This document shows positions 24,324 to 35,261 of a DNA stretch of 64,000 nt, piece after piece. The stretch lies in the NCBI RefSeq assembly GCF_002878395.1, contig NC_061122.1:77763498-77827497 (forward strand), read 5' to 3'. The notes beneath the pieces were generated by a model. The model did no database searches. It saw only the letters and a program-made list of their open reading frames with translations, and had not been told where the DNA came from. Positions within the stretch are counted from its first letter, which is position 1; each line of letters opens with the position of its first letter. This DNA is from Capsicum annuum (lineage: Eukaryota; Streptophyta; Magnoliopsida; Solanales; Solanaceae). A program made the position numbers and the translations under genes.

Positions 24324-27300
24324 TGTCACGACGTAATTCTTAGGTTTGATGGCACCTACTATAACGCACCAGTAGGTAAGCCAACCCATAGCCCAGAATA
24401 GCTAGTAACAAATTATAAGGAGAAATAAATAAAATAGTGGAACAAATTTAAATGAAAGAATAATATAGAATACACCCTCAAGACTTGGTGAAATTAATAC
24501 GAGAGCTTCTAATACAATCATAGTACAAAGAGAACAAATATATACATGTACAAACTACATCCCAAATACAAAATGGAGATAAGCCTAATTAGTTCGAGGA
24601 AAAGCAGGTTTACTCCAAACATCAGGATCTCACCACAAATCTTCAATGCAGAGATGCTTTGCATGATGCACACGTCAATAACAAGAATTCATACTATGAT
24701 CTGCAAGCTACAGAAGTGTTGTATGAGTACCAAACATGTGGTACGTAGTAGGCATCGACCGACTGAGCTCCAAAGATAATGCAAGCATATATAACACGTA
24801 AAGTAGGAATATAAACTAGAAGAAACTATCCAAGAAACTAAACATAATCATGCTAATGATTCAATAGTAAACTATCCTATTCTAACAGTACTCTAGAACG
24901 TAAGTACAAATCGCTAGCCAATATATAAATAAAGAGTAAAAGAAGGATATATAGTAGTAACAAAAGGCTAAAGGACACATAAATGATATGAATGAATAAG
25001 GAAAAAGAGGCACATACAGTAATACCATATATAGAGAGAGAGAGATAATAACTTGAGGGAACTAATCTAACCTCTCGAGGAACATAGACAAGAAGGAAAG
25101 CTAATACTAGAATTACCAGGGTCTCTAACCAAAGGAAGACTAAATATGAGATAATCTAACAATATCTTACTATGAAAAAGAAAAGGAATAAAAAATGCAC
25201 CGACAATGTTGGATCCCATTCCATAATCTTCCTGCCACTAACCACAATAACCAACAATAAGGTAACTTGCTAGTCTAAACAAACAATAACCTAACTGGGC
25301 CTCCATAAGCCCAGAATGTCCAATCAAATGCTCAACAAAGAACAATCATTGCTTATACCTATACAATACTCTTATAAGGCCAATAAATATAAGTAACAAA
25401 CAATTATACTGGTGATAGGCAATGCATATAAATGAATGGATGCAACATAACCAATAGTATACCATGTCCATGAATCCTCCCAACCATAAGCACCAGACTC
25501 AAACTAGTTTACTAACATAATAAGTTCCCATCAGTGCTGGACTTGAACTAGAAACAGTATCATAGATGCCAAACTCAAACTTGAAATCATATCAAAAATG
25601 CCAGACTTGAACTAAAAGTAGTATCATAGATGCCTGACTCAACCCAAAAATAGTATCACAAATACCAGACTTGAACAAGAATAGTATCATAGATGCTGGA
25701 CTCAAACTAGAAATAATATCATAAATGCTGGACTTGAATAAAAAATAATATCATAAATACTGAATTTGAACCAGAAACAGTATCATAAATGCTAGACTTG
25801 AACTATAATTATAGTGTTATAACGGAATAACCATTGCCCGAGATCAACTCTGGGTCTAAATCAGCAAAATAGCATTGAAAGGGCCAAAATCTCTCTCGAC
25901 CAAAGTAAATAGTAGTGTTAAAAGAGTAGATAAACCACAAACCAAAATCAATCTCCTAATTTCTAAAACATCATCTTTAGTTTCAAAAGCTCATAAATCA
26001 TTAAATCAGGTTGTATGATTCTTGTTACAAAAGAATTTGTTTTAAAACTGAAAAGTGGAAAGAAATCCCTTTTTAGAAAATAATATCAAAGTCATGGTTT
26101 TTGCAGGAATCGTACTACAAAGTAAGTATGAATACGCCTAAAAGTATGCATGCCATCATAGTATCTAAACACCTAAGCGTCTATACATTAGAATCACATC
26201 TCAACCAGTAAGTCGAATGATAACCATATATTAAGGAATCCATAATATCAAACTATGGTTAACATTCTTATAATAAGGGTAAAACAAGTCTCGTGGCCAT
26301 ATCAAGTATTTCATCATAAGGGTCTGGTTACCTTACTAGTCCCAAATTACCTAAATAGGCTAAGAAATAATATATAGTGATAAAGATACTCTATAATCCC
26401 TGTCAGGCATGCAGAGATAATATACTAGTGATAAAGATACTCTATAATCCCTGCCTAGCATGCAATCCATACAATACACAATCTCACAGAGAAAAGTAGA
26501 CATAAGCCTACCTCGATGCCAAACCGCAATTCTTGAATCATCCACAAATCACTTGTCTTTTCTCCATGATCCCAAAACACTGCCACGCTATCAAAATAAT
26601 AATATACACATCAATAAGAGTAAAATAAGACCCATATTGCTATAACAATATTCGTGTTGAAATTCAAGTCAAGCACAGGCTTGTATGGCCCATAAACGAA
26701 ATCTAAAATTGAATCCATCATGAGGTTCCTAAAAGGACAAGGAATGGATTCTCAAAATTTGAGACAAAAGTGAAGCTCAATCGAGGCAAAAATCATCCCA
26801 CCAAGTTATGAAATTCAAAAATTAATTTCTAGGAATTTACAAGGAATAAAGTGGAATTTTGATAGGGAAAATGATCAATAGGTGTTGAATTATCTTACCT
26901 TAGCCTCAATGGATGATTTCCTATAATTTCCCATGCTCCAAGCTCCAACAATGGTAAAAAGGGATTTTGAATCATAATTTTGGTTGGAAATTATGAAAAG
27001 TAAAATTGGTGCTCTAGGAAAATGAGAAATATGGAGTTTAATCACATATAAAATGATTATATGAGAAAACACATCGATAATAATCAAAATAAGAGCTTCC
27101 TAGCTCCCAAAATATCAAAAATATGAAATGGGTTCGATTTAGGTCTTATACTCAGTGATGGTCGCTTAAGTGACACTTTGTTCGCTTAACCAAAATCCAC
27201 CCAGACCAAGGGCCTTGCTAACCTAAAATCAATGTTCTATAGCTGATACCAACGTCAAAATTCTTATTTGAGGTTGTTCACTAGGAGTTTTTTTCCAAGT

Positions 27301-27476
27301 CTAATTCCTTAATAAAGATAGCTCTAAAATAGGAAATGAGTCTAAATACCAAATGAACTGCCTGATAATTGAACTAACAGTTCTAGCAAGTCCAAAAGGA
27401 CACGTAGCCACTATGAAAAGGCTTAAAATACTGAAAATATATAAAAATCAAGAAAATAACCTGGAGGATCATTCCA
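24324..27476 (-). repeat. Solo LTR in a LINE, 3153 bp, 5 bp target duplication
   Basis: It starts TGTCACGACG at 24324 and ends TTCCA at 27476. It is flanked by ATATA (24319-24323) and ACATA (27477-27481), one C/T mismatch apart. LINE coding sequence continues on both sides, which confirms the edges. No internal region or second LTR lies between them, so it is a solo LTR left by recombination. Orientation is minus, judged from its resemblance to 9240-9421 beside a minus-strand protease. It carries the alternating tandem array at 25535-25812. Confidence 0.85.
25535..25812. repeat. Tandem array of about 33 bp units in alternating types, 8-9 copies
   Basis: Units follow the form GACTTGAACTAGAAATAGT then ATCATAGATGC. 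Odd units carry ACTTGAAC and even units ACTCAAAC for at least the first six, so the real repeat is a roughly 66 bp dimer. Later units lose the alternation. Confidence 0.85.
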
Positions 27477-27690
27477 ACATATGGGGGCTTCTAAGGGTAA
27501 TTATGGTCCTAGTTCTATATATTTACAAATTAGAGATCAAGAAGGGAACCTGATTGTTGTAAAGAAGTAAAAATACTTGATACTAATAGTATACTAGAAT
27601 AAGGGCCATAAGAGAAGGTTTGATTTACTACAAGGGATTTTATTCTCAAATGTCATCATAAAAACTGATTATACGACTATGGTTCAAAGA
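27477..27690 (+). pseudogene. LINE RNase H fragment, continuation
   Basis: The plus strand resumes the LINE after the LTR: GASKGNYGPSS then YLQIRDQEGNLIVV and a segment with AIREGLIYY. This matches the start of the RNase H domain (DGASKGNPG motif, with the catalytic Asp apparently replaced; the join also has one extra G). Homology fades near 27690, where a minus-strand gypsy fragment begins. It belongs with 23875-24323 as one LINE. Confidence 0.75.
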
Positions 27691-27699
27691 ACTCGTGCA

Positions 27700-28044
27700 C
27701 CTTTAGCTACCATTTGGGAAACAATCCCCCAAAACTTAAAGACACCCCTTGGTTCCAAGGTTGCCTTCCTGGTCTCGCATCACAGCACTTAATCTCAAAT
27801 CACCTCCAACCCACTACCCCCAAATTATTTCTCCCAAAAATAGTCTAACAATGGAAGTCGAGCCTCAACACAAATAAAAATTTTCCTAAGATCGGAAATA
27901 TCAAGTTGAACCAACTTATTGGATGAGAACAGGATGTCCAAAGCAAAATATTGCTTTGAGGATGCAAGAAAATCTAAACTCCTCGAACTCACCGCCTTCT
28001 AGCATAGTTCATCTACTAACAAGTTTTCCTTGCCTAGATGGTAC
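27700..28044 (-). pseudogene. Gypsy RNase H end / integrase linker, minus strand
   Basis: The minus strand reads from 28044: YHLGKENLLVDEL (the YHPGKANVVADAL motif at the end of gypsy RNase H), then VSSRSLDFLAS, FSSNKLVQLDISDLRKIFI and RLPLLDYF. That is the RH-integrase linker of Tekay-like elements. Stops are scattered. The upstream part is cut off by the LTR-like start at 28045. Confidence 0.75.
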
Positions 28045-29280
28045 TGTAATGACCCTTTTTGTCAATATAGCATAGTCTAGAATACCGAAATTTGAATTAA
28101 GTTTCTCGTCAGATAAAGAGTTAAAAATATTCGGCTAGGCTAGTCTTGGAAAAATTCTTAGTGTGTTATTATATAGGTAAATTCACAAATAGATAGGTTG
28201 TTTATTATGTGATTTAAGAACATAATGGAATAGGTAAGAGTTTAAGTAGTTAATAGCAACTTTTGAAAGTGTATGTGGGTCAGTAGAACTCTAGATTCAA
28301 TGTTTGACAGAAAGGAATATAATTACCCTCCAGATCATTTACTTTATTTTCATACCTTTTCGGCGTTTAGAGCTTTCTTATTGCTGCATAGATCATTTAA
28401 GACTTGTTGGGAATGACATTTTGGCTATTGGGCAGTTTACTTTATTTTAAGAGTCATTTCTCTGTTTTGGAGTTTTTAAAGTTAAGGAATGGTTTTCAAG
28501 CCAAAACATTAGGTAAACAACCTTAGATGTAATTTCTAAATAGCTCATCATCTCTAGAACATTGATTTTAGGCTAGGGGTACCCTTGGTCTACTCTCGAG
28601 GCTTCCATACTTATTTTGGGGTATAGGATGGAATTTGACAAAAATGACCCTTTGGGGTATGGGACACATTTTTATTGGAATAACCCAGGATGGAAATTTT
28701 GATAGAGCCATGAGTCAAGAATATCTAATTTTTAAGGGTAGCATAGTCTATTTATGAGCATGGTATTTCGAACCAATACTGAGCATCAAGATAAAGTTCA
28801 TTAGGAAAAGTTAAACTTCGTTGGTGCCAAGTATTCGGTTCACCTGCTTAAGTGGCTAGAGGATTGTATTATCGGTACATGCGTTAACACCTGGACTCTG
28901 CTTAAGTGACATCTACTTTACTGGCCCTACACCACTTTAGCAGTGCTTGCTAGCCTAAGTCTAGTTGTTTTAGCAATTATTTAGCTGCTAATGTGGCCCC
29001 CAAAACACCTTACATATCTGTTCACTTTTTTATTTTCCTAATTTCTTCATAAGTGTAAAACTCTATTTTAGACTAGTATAAGCCTTGTAAATATGAGAGA
29101 CATTCGTGCAAAGGGGTGTTTATTTAGGTATGTCAGGCTAAGGTGGCCATTCTAGATCAATCGGGCCTATTAAATGTAGTAGAGTTCTAGGGACATGTTA
29201 TGACTATGGGGTTACTTGTCACTTTGCTTGAGAGTGTCCTGTCATGGGATGATTGATCCTTCAATTTAGAGTAAGCAACT
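28045..29280 (+). repeat. LTR-like sequence starting TGTAATGACCC, incomplete
   Basis: TGTAATGACCC at 28045 interrupts the RNase H fragment and is a typical LTR start. The following 1.2 kb has no coding and includes a block about ATTTTGGGGTATAGGATGGAATTTGAC (28610-28640, shown here in pieces) that is common in such LTRs. No TG...CA right edge or primer site is visible before the gag/protease fragment at about 29290, so the LTR is probably truncated. Confidence 0.45.
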
Positions 29281-29289
29281 AATTAAGGC

Positions 29290-30595
29290 AGTATGGACTC
29301 CAGTAAGGAGTGGCAAACAGGGTCATGGTGGTGGTCCTTAGGATTTTAGATGTTGTCCTCAGGTAGGTAGGATAGGTGGTCATAGAAGGCCATTTTTATG
29401 TTGTATTGAGTAGGCTATATGTTGAGGCTTTGGATTATATGATCACATGTACAATTTCAGTATGCTATCAACCAATTTCTACTTTATTTCATCTGGGATC
29501 CACATTTATGTATATTTTTACTTATTATGCATCATAGTTGGGTTTGTCTTTAGAGTTCTTATCTGTGCCATTACATGTAGATATTCTCATGGGTGATTCC
29601 CTAGTAGTGGATTGGATATATAGATCATGTTTAGTGACTATTTGAGAGTATGATATACGGTTTTGATCTCATTGTGTTAGATATAATGAATTTTGACATA
29701 ATTCTGGGCATTAACTGGTTATCCCTTTATCATGTAGTCTTGGATTGCTTTAGCAAGATCTTTACCTTAGCCATGCCTAGCATATCACCGATTATGTGGT
29801 AGGGTTCTTTTTACCGCACACCAATAGGGATTATTTCTATTATTCTATCTAGGATACTAATATCGAGAGGTTTGAGTAATTCCTTGCTTATGTTTGGGAT
29901 ATTTGTATTTTGAGTTTGATTCTTGAATCTGATCTAATTTTTCATGATTTCCTAATGTTTCCCATACCAACCTACATGTCCTTTCTCCTAAGTGATACAT
30001 AGAGTTTTCAACTGACCTAAAGTTACTCAATTGACCTATTTATATGGCTCTTTATCATAAGGATCCTGCTGAACTTAGGGGGTTAAATATTCAGCTTCAG
30101 GTCTTCTCGGTAAGGGTTTCATCAGAATGAGTGTATTGCCTTGGGGTGATTTAGTTCTATTTTTTAAAGAAATAGGAGGCTTCTATGGATATATGCATCG
30201 CCTATAGAAAGCTGAATAAGGTGACAGTGAAGAATAAGTATCTTATGCCATGTATCAATGATTTGTTTGATCAGATTCAAGGTATAGCTATGTTTTCTAG
30301 TTGAGGATTAGGGTAGATGACTAGTGTAAAATAGACTTCAGGACTCATTATAACCATTATATGTTCCTGATGATGTCCTTTGGTTTGACTAATGCTCCAA
30401 CAACATTTATGGATTTGATAAACCACATTTTTAGGCATCATTTGGAATCCTTCATAATAGTTTTTATTGATGACACTGTGGTATATTTGAGGATCAGAGA
30501 GGAGCACGAGTAGCATTTGAGGACTGTGCTCCATAGAAGGTCATTTTTGAAGCTTTTAATTTCTTCCAGAATCAATTCTCTGCTAAGACATTCAA
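29290..30595 (+). pseudogene. Gypsy gag end, protease and RT fragment, plus strand
   Basis: A Gly/Arg-rich gag end (29300-29400) is followed by the protease region (VDRVYRSC-like near 29610, then GMNWLSLYH, AMPSISPIMW). The RT follows, with a YRKLNKVTVKNKYLMP segment (30210-30245), [20 protein letters not shown] at 30375-30435 and [12 protein letters not shown] at 30455-30490, the catalytic F-I-D-D box (YxDD). Frameshifts and stops break the frame; DNA strand synthesis by this copy is impossible. The fragment ends abruptly at the LINE start near 30596. Confidence 0.8.
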
Positions 30596-30599
30596 CGTG

Positions 30600-31119
30600 A
30601 TTTATCTATGATAAAGGAGATCCCCATCACTATTACAGAGGCTAATAATCAGATGTTAAAATTTATGCCTATAGAGGAAAAAGTCAAAATAGTGGTGTTT
30701 TAATTGAATGGTGATAGTTCTAGTGGACCTGATGGTTTCACAGGTAAATTCTATCGATCTTGTTAAAGTATAGTTAGGACGGATATTATAAAAGTGGTTA
30801 AGTTCTTTTTTGAAGGTTATACTTTGCCTAAATCAATTACTCACACTAACTTGATTTTATCGCCTCAAAAAGGTAAATGTTCTTACTTTTTGTGACCTAA
30901 GACCAATCAATTTGAGTAATTTTAATTTTTAAACAAAGTTATTTCCAGGGTAATTCATGATAGATTGGATGGGATTTTGCCTAGACTCATTTCACAAAAT
31001 GAATCAGGTCTTGTGAAAGGCAGAAATATTACTAAGAATGTATTGCTAGCCCAGGAGATATTTTGTGATATAAGGAAAAAGGGGAAATCAGCCAATGAGG
31101 TTATTAAACTGGACATGGT
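30600..31119 (+). pseudogene. LINE reverse transcriptase, first part
   Basis: The plus strand reads through SSGPDGFTGKFYRS (30720-30760), FFEGYTLPKSITHTNLIL, and an open run with VIHDRLDGILPRLISQNESG, LVKGRNITKNVLLAQEI and ending NEVIKLDM at 31118. These are RT blocks 0-2a of plant LINEs; KLDMAKAYDRV is the usual continuation, whose remainder is at 33916. Two or three stops break the early part. The LTR at 31120 interrupts it in the KLDMA motif, whose Asp is the first catalytic Asp of RT. Confidence 0.85.
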
Positions 31120-31430
31120 TGTACACCCCGTATTTTTGCATGTACTTGTTCTAATTATATGAGACTTTGTATAGCCTTATGGTATAGATAATGAAAGAGA
31201 TTTTTTATGCAAGTATTGATGGTGTAGATGGAGTTCTAGATACTATCCGTACATTTTGATGTGATGCGACCAAGTTAACATCAATACAATTATTTAAACT
31301 TGGGATCGTAAGCTAGTATTTGAATCTAAAGTTTAAAGTGACCAAGTATATACAAGTTTTAAGTTAGATTAAAGGGATTAAGAACTGAAAATAGAGTATT
31401 TTGTTAAGGTGCTTGCTTGACTTATTTAAG

Positions 31431-31658
31431 CTAGTAGGTGAGTCACCTACTTTGACCTTTTGACCAACCTAAGAACTAGATACACCACCTACTAAGACTC
31501 CCTTGACCAGCTTATTGCGCTAAGTACACTACCACCTACTTGAAATAATTTTGGCCCAAATTAAAGGAGAGAAAGGAGGAAAATGGACAGCAAAGGCCCA
31601 ATAGTTTTAGATCCACAAAGTCCAAATATAATGGGCAAGTAGGTGCATCACCTACTTG
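31431..31658 (+). promoter_or_regulatory. Cluster of GTAGGTG/CACCTAC sites, two as palindromes
   Basis: Six exact heptamers lie in about 220 bases: 31434 (GTAGGTG), 31444, 31486, 31533 (CACCTAC), 31639 (GTAGGTG) and 31649 (CACCTAC). Two pairs form near-perfect palindromes (AGTAGGTGAGTCACCTACT and AAGTAGGTGCATCACCTACTT in the two clusters). They lie 50-280 bases upstream of a TTTAAAT sequence (31709-31716) that could be the TATA box. CACCTAC is the core of plant AC elements bound by R2R3-MYB proteins. This is inference, supported by reuse in the related LTR at 60676-60920. Confidence 0.6.
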
Positions 31659-33063
31659 ACAAAGTATGGCCAAAAAATGGACAAGAAATTCGCCCAAGAG
31701 CAGCTCCCTTTAAATGGGTTGAAATCAGATCAGCTCCTTTAGCTCATTTTAACTTAGACAAAAAAAACAGCTTTCTAGGTTTTCTCTCTTGCTCTCTCTT
31801 AGCTATACAGCAGCCCTATAATTCCACTAGGGTTCTTGGAATTTACCTTCCTTCCAAGCTAAATGTAAGAGAACAAGACATGAGCTTATCTTAAGGAAAC
31901 TATGAGAATTATGTTCTTCATGATTAAATTATATGACAACCCTCTATAAGTTTGACAGTTCCATTGTTCTTAGTTGTTAAGGGATTTCTCTTTTCTCTTT
32001 TGGTTTATGTGTGAAGGGATTAAGCTATTGAAGAGATACACATTAAGAGACTAAACTACCACATCAATTAAGGTATGGATACTGTCCATTTTTGTCCTTT
32101 TCCTATATATATGTATTGGTAGAGGATTGCATATATATTGTTGTTAAGAACTCAAGAGCTGGTGAGTTCAATATTTGGTTGCTATATTAAAGGATATTTG
32201 GGATTGTTTTTAGACTGTTTTGTGTGTATATGTTGGGGGCTGCCAGGTTGATGTTGGGGAAAGGTGTGATTAGTTTGTATTGAAATATAGAAGAAAGGTG
32301 TTGTGGTACACCACCAAGCACTTGTTGTACACGTTTATTACTCATTCTGTTTTGTATAACATTTTAGAGGGTGTCATGAAGTCAAAGTTGTTTTGGGGGA
32401 TCTTAAAAGAATCTATATGTATATTGATGTAATTGGAGGAGAAAAGGGTTAAAATAACACCCTTGATTGGTAAATTAAGGGCTTACTGCCCGGCTACTGT
32501 TTTGGTGAAGTTAAGTAGCCCAAATGTGTCGGTTGGTTGCTAATATTAGTTTACCATATATTTTACTATAGATAAGTAAACTGAAAGGCGGGAAGTCAAG
32601 TTGGGTTAGTATCGAAGTTGTACGACTAGGTATGTAAGGCTACTCTATGTCGTATTTTTTGGCATGAAATCCAGCACTTTTGGTACAATGTAAGCTTCTA
32701 AAGCCTTCCTATAGTAACTAATACCCAATAGCAGCACATGATCTCCCATTTAGCTAACGACCTTGTTCCCTCTCTCTAATGTATTAAAATACCTCATCAC
32801 ATGCTTATTATTAAGTCTATTTTTTTACATTCACTAGCAAATCTCAAGAGTTCTCCTTTAAGTCAAATAAGACCCGTATGTTATTTTTGGTACCTAAACA
32901 TTTCATCCGTGTACAATTTGTTTCATACCTATTTGTCATTGCATGAGTGTTTATTCATATGTCTCTTATTAGTATATTATTGTTCAAAGGTACCAAGATG
33001 TTATGACCAACAAAGTAATAATCTCAAAGGCTAAATTAACTAACGCAAATCTTAATTAAATAG

Positions 33064-33218
33064 GTGGCAACTCAGGGGTATATTCCTAGCATAGGCCGAT
33101 CTTGATACCTTATATGTAGGTAGTAGCTCGAGGGCGTAATCCTAGCATGGGCCGATCTCAATGTTTATATATGGGTTGCATCTCAGGGGCGTAAGCCTAG
33201 CATAGTACGGTCCCAATT
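33064..33218 (+). repeat. Three tandem copies of a 55 bp LTR repeat
   Basis: Units of the form CAGCTCAGGGGCGTAAGCCT followed by AGCATGGGCCGATC start near 33064, 33119 and 33173. The same three-unit array occurs in the related LTR at 62367-62520, so it is a family feature. Confidence 0.85.
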
Positions 33219-33915
33219 TGTCTATTTACCACTGATCACCTGGTCATTTATATTATATGCCTTACAAATATTATGAAGTAAGAAGGGTAAAAATGAAAAA
33301 AAGAATGTAATGTACCTGATCCCACAAGTATATATAAATGTGGTCGACTAGCACTATTTATACACTTATATTTGATTTCTATTGAGCTATTGTATCATGT
33401 GTTGTTACCTTCAGCCTTACATACTCAGTACATATTTTTGTACTGACGCCCCTTATAGGGGACCTGTATTTCATGTTGCAGACACAGGTGCTTCAGCTAA
33501 TACACCTTCCCATTAGGAGTCTAGGATATTTAATGGCTATTGGTGAGTTCCATACTGATTTGAGGCTTTCCGAGTCTATTTTATATATTTTGGTGTTGTA
33601 CAGAAGTTAAGAATATGGTGGGGGTTTGTCCCGGCCTTAACTAGGTGTCTATGTATCTTTTATAGGCTTTGTAGACCAATGTAAAGTTAAGCATGATAGT
33701 GTCTTAACTTTTAGATGGTATGGCCCCAACAGCCATGTCTGTATATATAGTTTTGGGCTTGTCGTTTATTTCTCATTAATGCATTATATCCATGTATGGA
33801 AAAAACTTTGGTTATTATAGTTACATGCATGAGAAGTACAAGGTTATTGATTGGTTCTCTCGGGCCTTCACGGCTACGGGTGCTTGTTTGCTCTAATAGG
33901 ATTTGAGATGTGACT

Positions 33916-33972
33916 ATGGCAAAGGATTATGATAGAGTGGACTGAAAATTTCTTATCAAAGTACTGGAAACT
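33916..33972 (+). pseudogene. LINE reverse transcriptase, short middle part
   Basis: Reads MAKDYDRVD (catalytic region continuing from KLD before the LTR), a stop where Trp is expected, then KFLIKVLET. It is cut at GAAACT by the insertion at 33973. The split matches the expected LINE sequence KLDMAKAYDRVSW, so the two flanks were once continuous. Confidence 0.85.
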
Positions 33973-35261
33973 GATACCGCTCAAACTTACACTCAAATTA
34001 TGGTATAAAGCAATCGTTGTCAATATATTTACCCAACTAAGAGTCGGGGTCGAATCCACAAGGAGTGAAGACGTAGAATTCAAAACCTATGAGTGTTGGT
34101 AGTTAACTAAATGTTAACTCATAGTGCAAAATTAAACAACAAATATAAGTAAACGAGGGGTTTAGCTTGAGTAATTTTGTAACAACAATATTTTAACACT
34201 ATTATGAGATTGAAATATCAAAGTGTGTAACCAAATGGAAAGAAGCCTTGGGGTTATGCAATCCTAGGTGGGAGTTATGCATGGGTTGTCAATTTCCATG
34301 TTTAGTCAAGGGTTTTAGGTAGGCTAGATTTAGGGGTATTAATGTTAATATTTCAATAAAACACCAAATCTCACAAGTGGGTTCTTTCAAACACCTCACA
34401 CGTGTATCAAATCTACCAATCTACTACCTCAATTAACATCCTTATTTCTAAAATATGTTATAAAATGAGCTAACTCAAGTTTTTGTTCACAATTGTTCCT
34501 CACACATATCCCCTCTTTCAAGGATGATATGGGTTCATGGTGAATTGGGGTTTGCAACCTCCAATTCTCAATTAAGCATGGAACAAAAGCAAAACCCATC
34601 ACCAATAACTAATTAATTAGATAAATAATCAAACACCCATACATTAATCACCACCTAATCAAGCATAACCCCAAGAGATAAATTTAGCTACTCATAGAAA
34701 TAAAGGAAAGAGATATACCAAAATTAACATTCATTTCATCCATGAAAGGCAAAATGATATATTCTCCAAGCTTCAAATTCAATCAAAGTTAAACTCTCCT
34801 TTGGGAATAACCCAAACTGTTTTGCACTCACAATAGTGTTCTTCACTCTCAAAAACTGGAAATTAGATGTTGGAATTATGAAGGGTTGAACCTTTTATAT
34901 TTTTCGACTGATCCTTGTGAAATTACATCACTTCCCTCGAAGTTTTACATGATGTTCGCGATCTCCCTCTTTTGTCGCGATCGCGACTCTCTCTAAAATT
35001 GTGCATTAGCTTATAATTGTAGTATCTTTGCTGATTGGATGAATCACGATTGCGACCATTGTATCCTGGGGCCTATCTTTAACTTGTCCAACTTTGCTCA
35101 CTATCCTCTCTTTCCATCTTTGCCTTTGCTCTTTTTTAATCAAATTTCTTTGTAAGATCACAAACACTGAAAATTAGTGCATTTCTTTAAAGAATTATCT
35201 CAAATATTCAATTGAATCACCATAGTGTGCAAGAAATCAGTGGCAAAGTTGCCAATAATCA
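33973..35261. mobile_element. Unidentified 1289 bp insertion in LINE RT
   Basis: It lies between GAAACT (33967-33972) and GAAGCT (35262-35267), a plausible 6 bp target duplication with one mismatch; joining LINE sequence across restores frame. Just inside are short inverted ends CTGAT (33971) and ATCAG (35258), overlapping the flanks by two bases. It contains no long ORF. The left part has TTTACCCAACTAAGAGTCGG and CGAATCCACAAGGAGTG, and the right part is AT-rich with two short GCGA-rich words near 34960-34985. I do not know the family; a non-autonomous DNA element or TRIM-like element is possible. Confidence 0.5.

Larger units (their letters stand above)
31120..33915 (+). repeat. Solo LTR, 2796 bp, in LINE RT; same family as 60356-63215
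   Basis: It begins TGTACACCCCG at 31120 and ends GATGTGACT at 33915. It is flanked by ATGGT (31115-31119) and ATGGC (33916-33920), a 5 bp target duplication with one C/T change. The LINE reading frame resumes right after. No internal region is present. The other copy at 60356 starts TGTAACATCCCG and ends GGCGTGACA. Plus orientation is shown by the sense promoter region, the AGGGTTCTTG leader and the end region (GTACTGACGCCCCT near 33440). It contains MYB-like palindromes (31431-31658) and a threefold 55 bp repeat (33064-33218). Confidence 0.9.

Noticed and set aside
30277..30534. 85-residue minus-strand ORF
   Set aside because: It is antisense to the gypsy RT segment with the FIDD motif on the plus strand.
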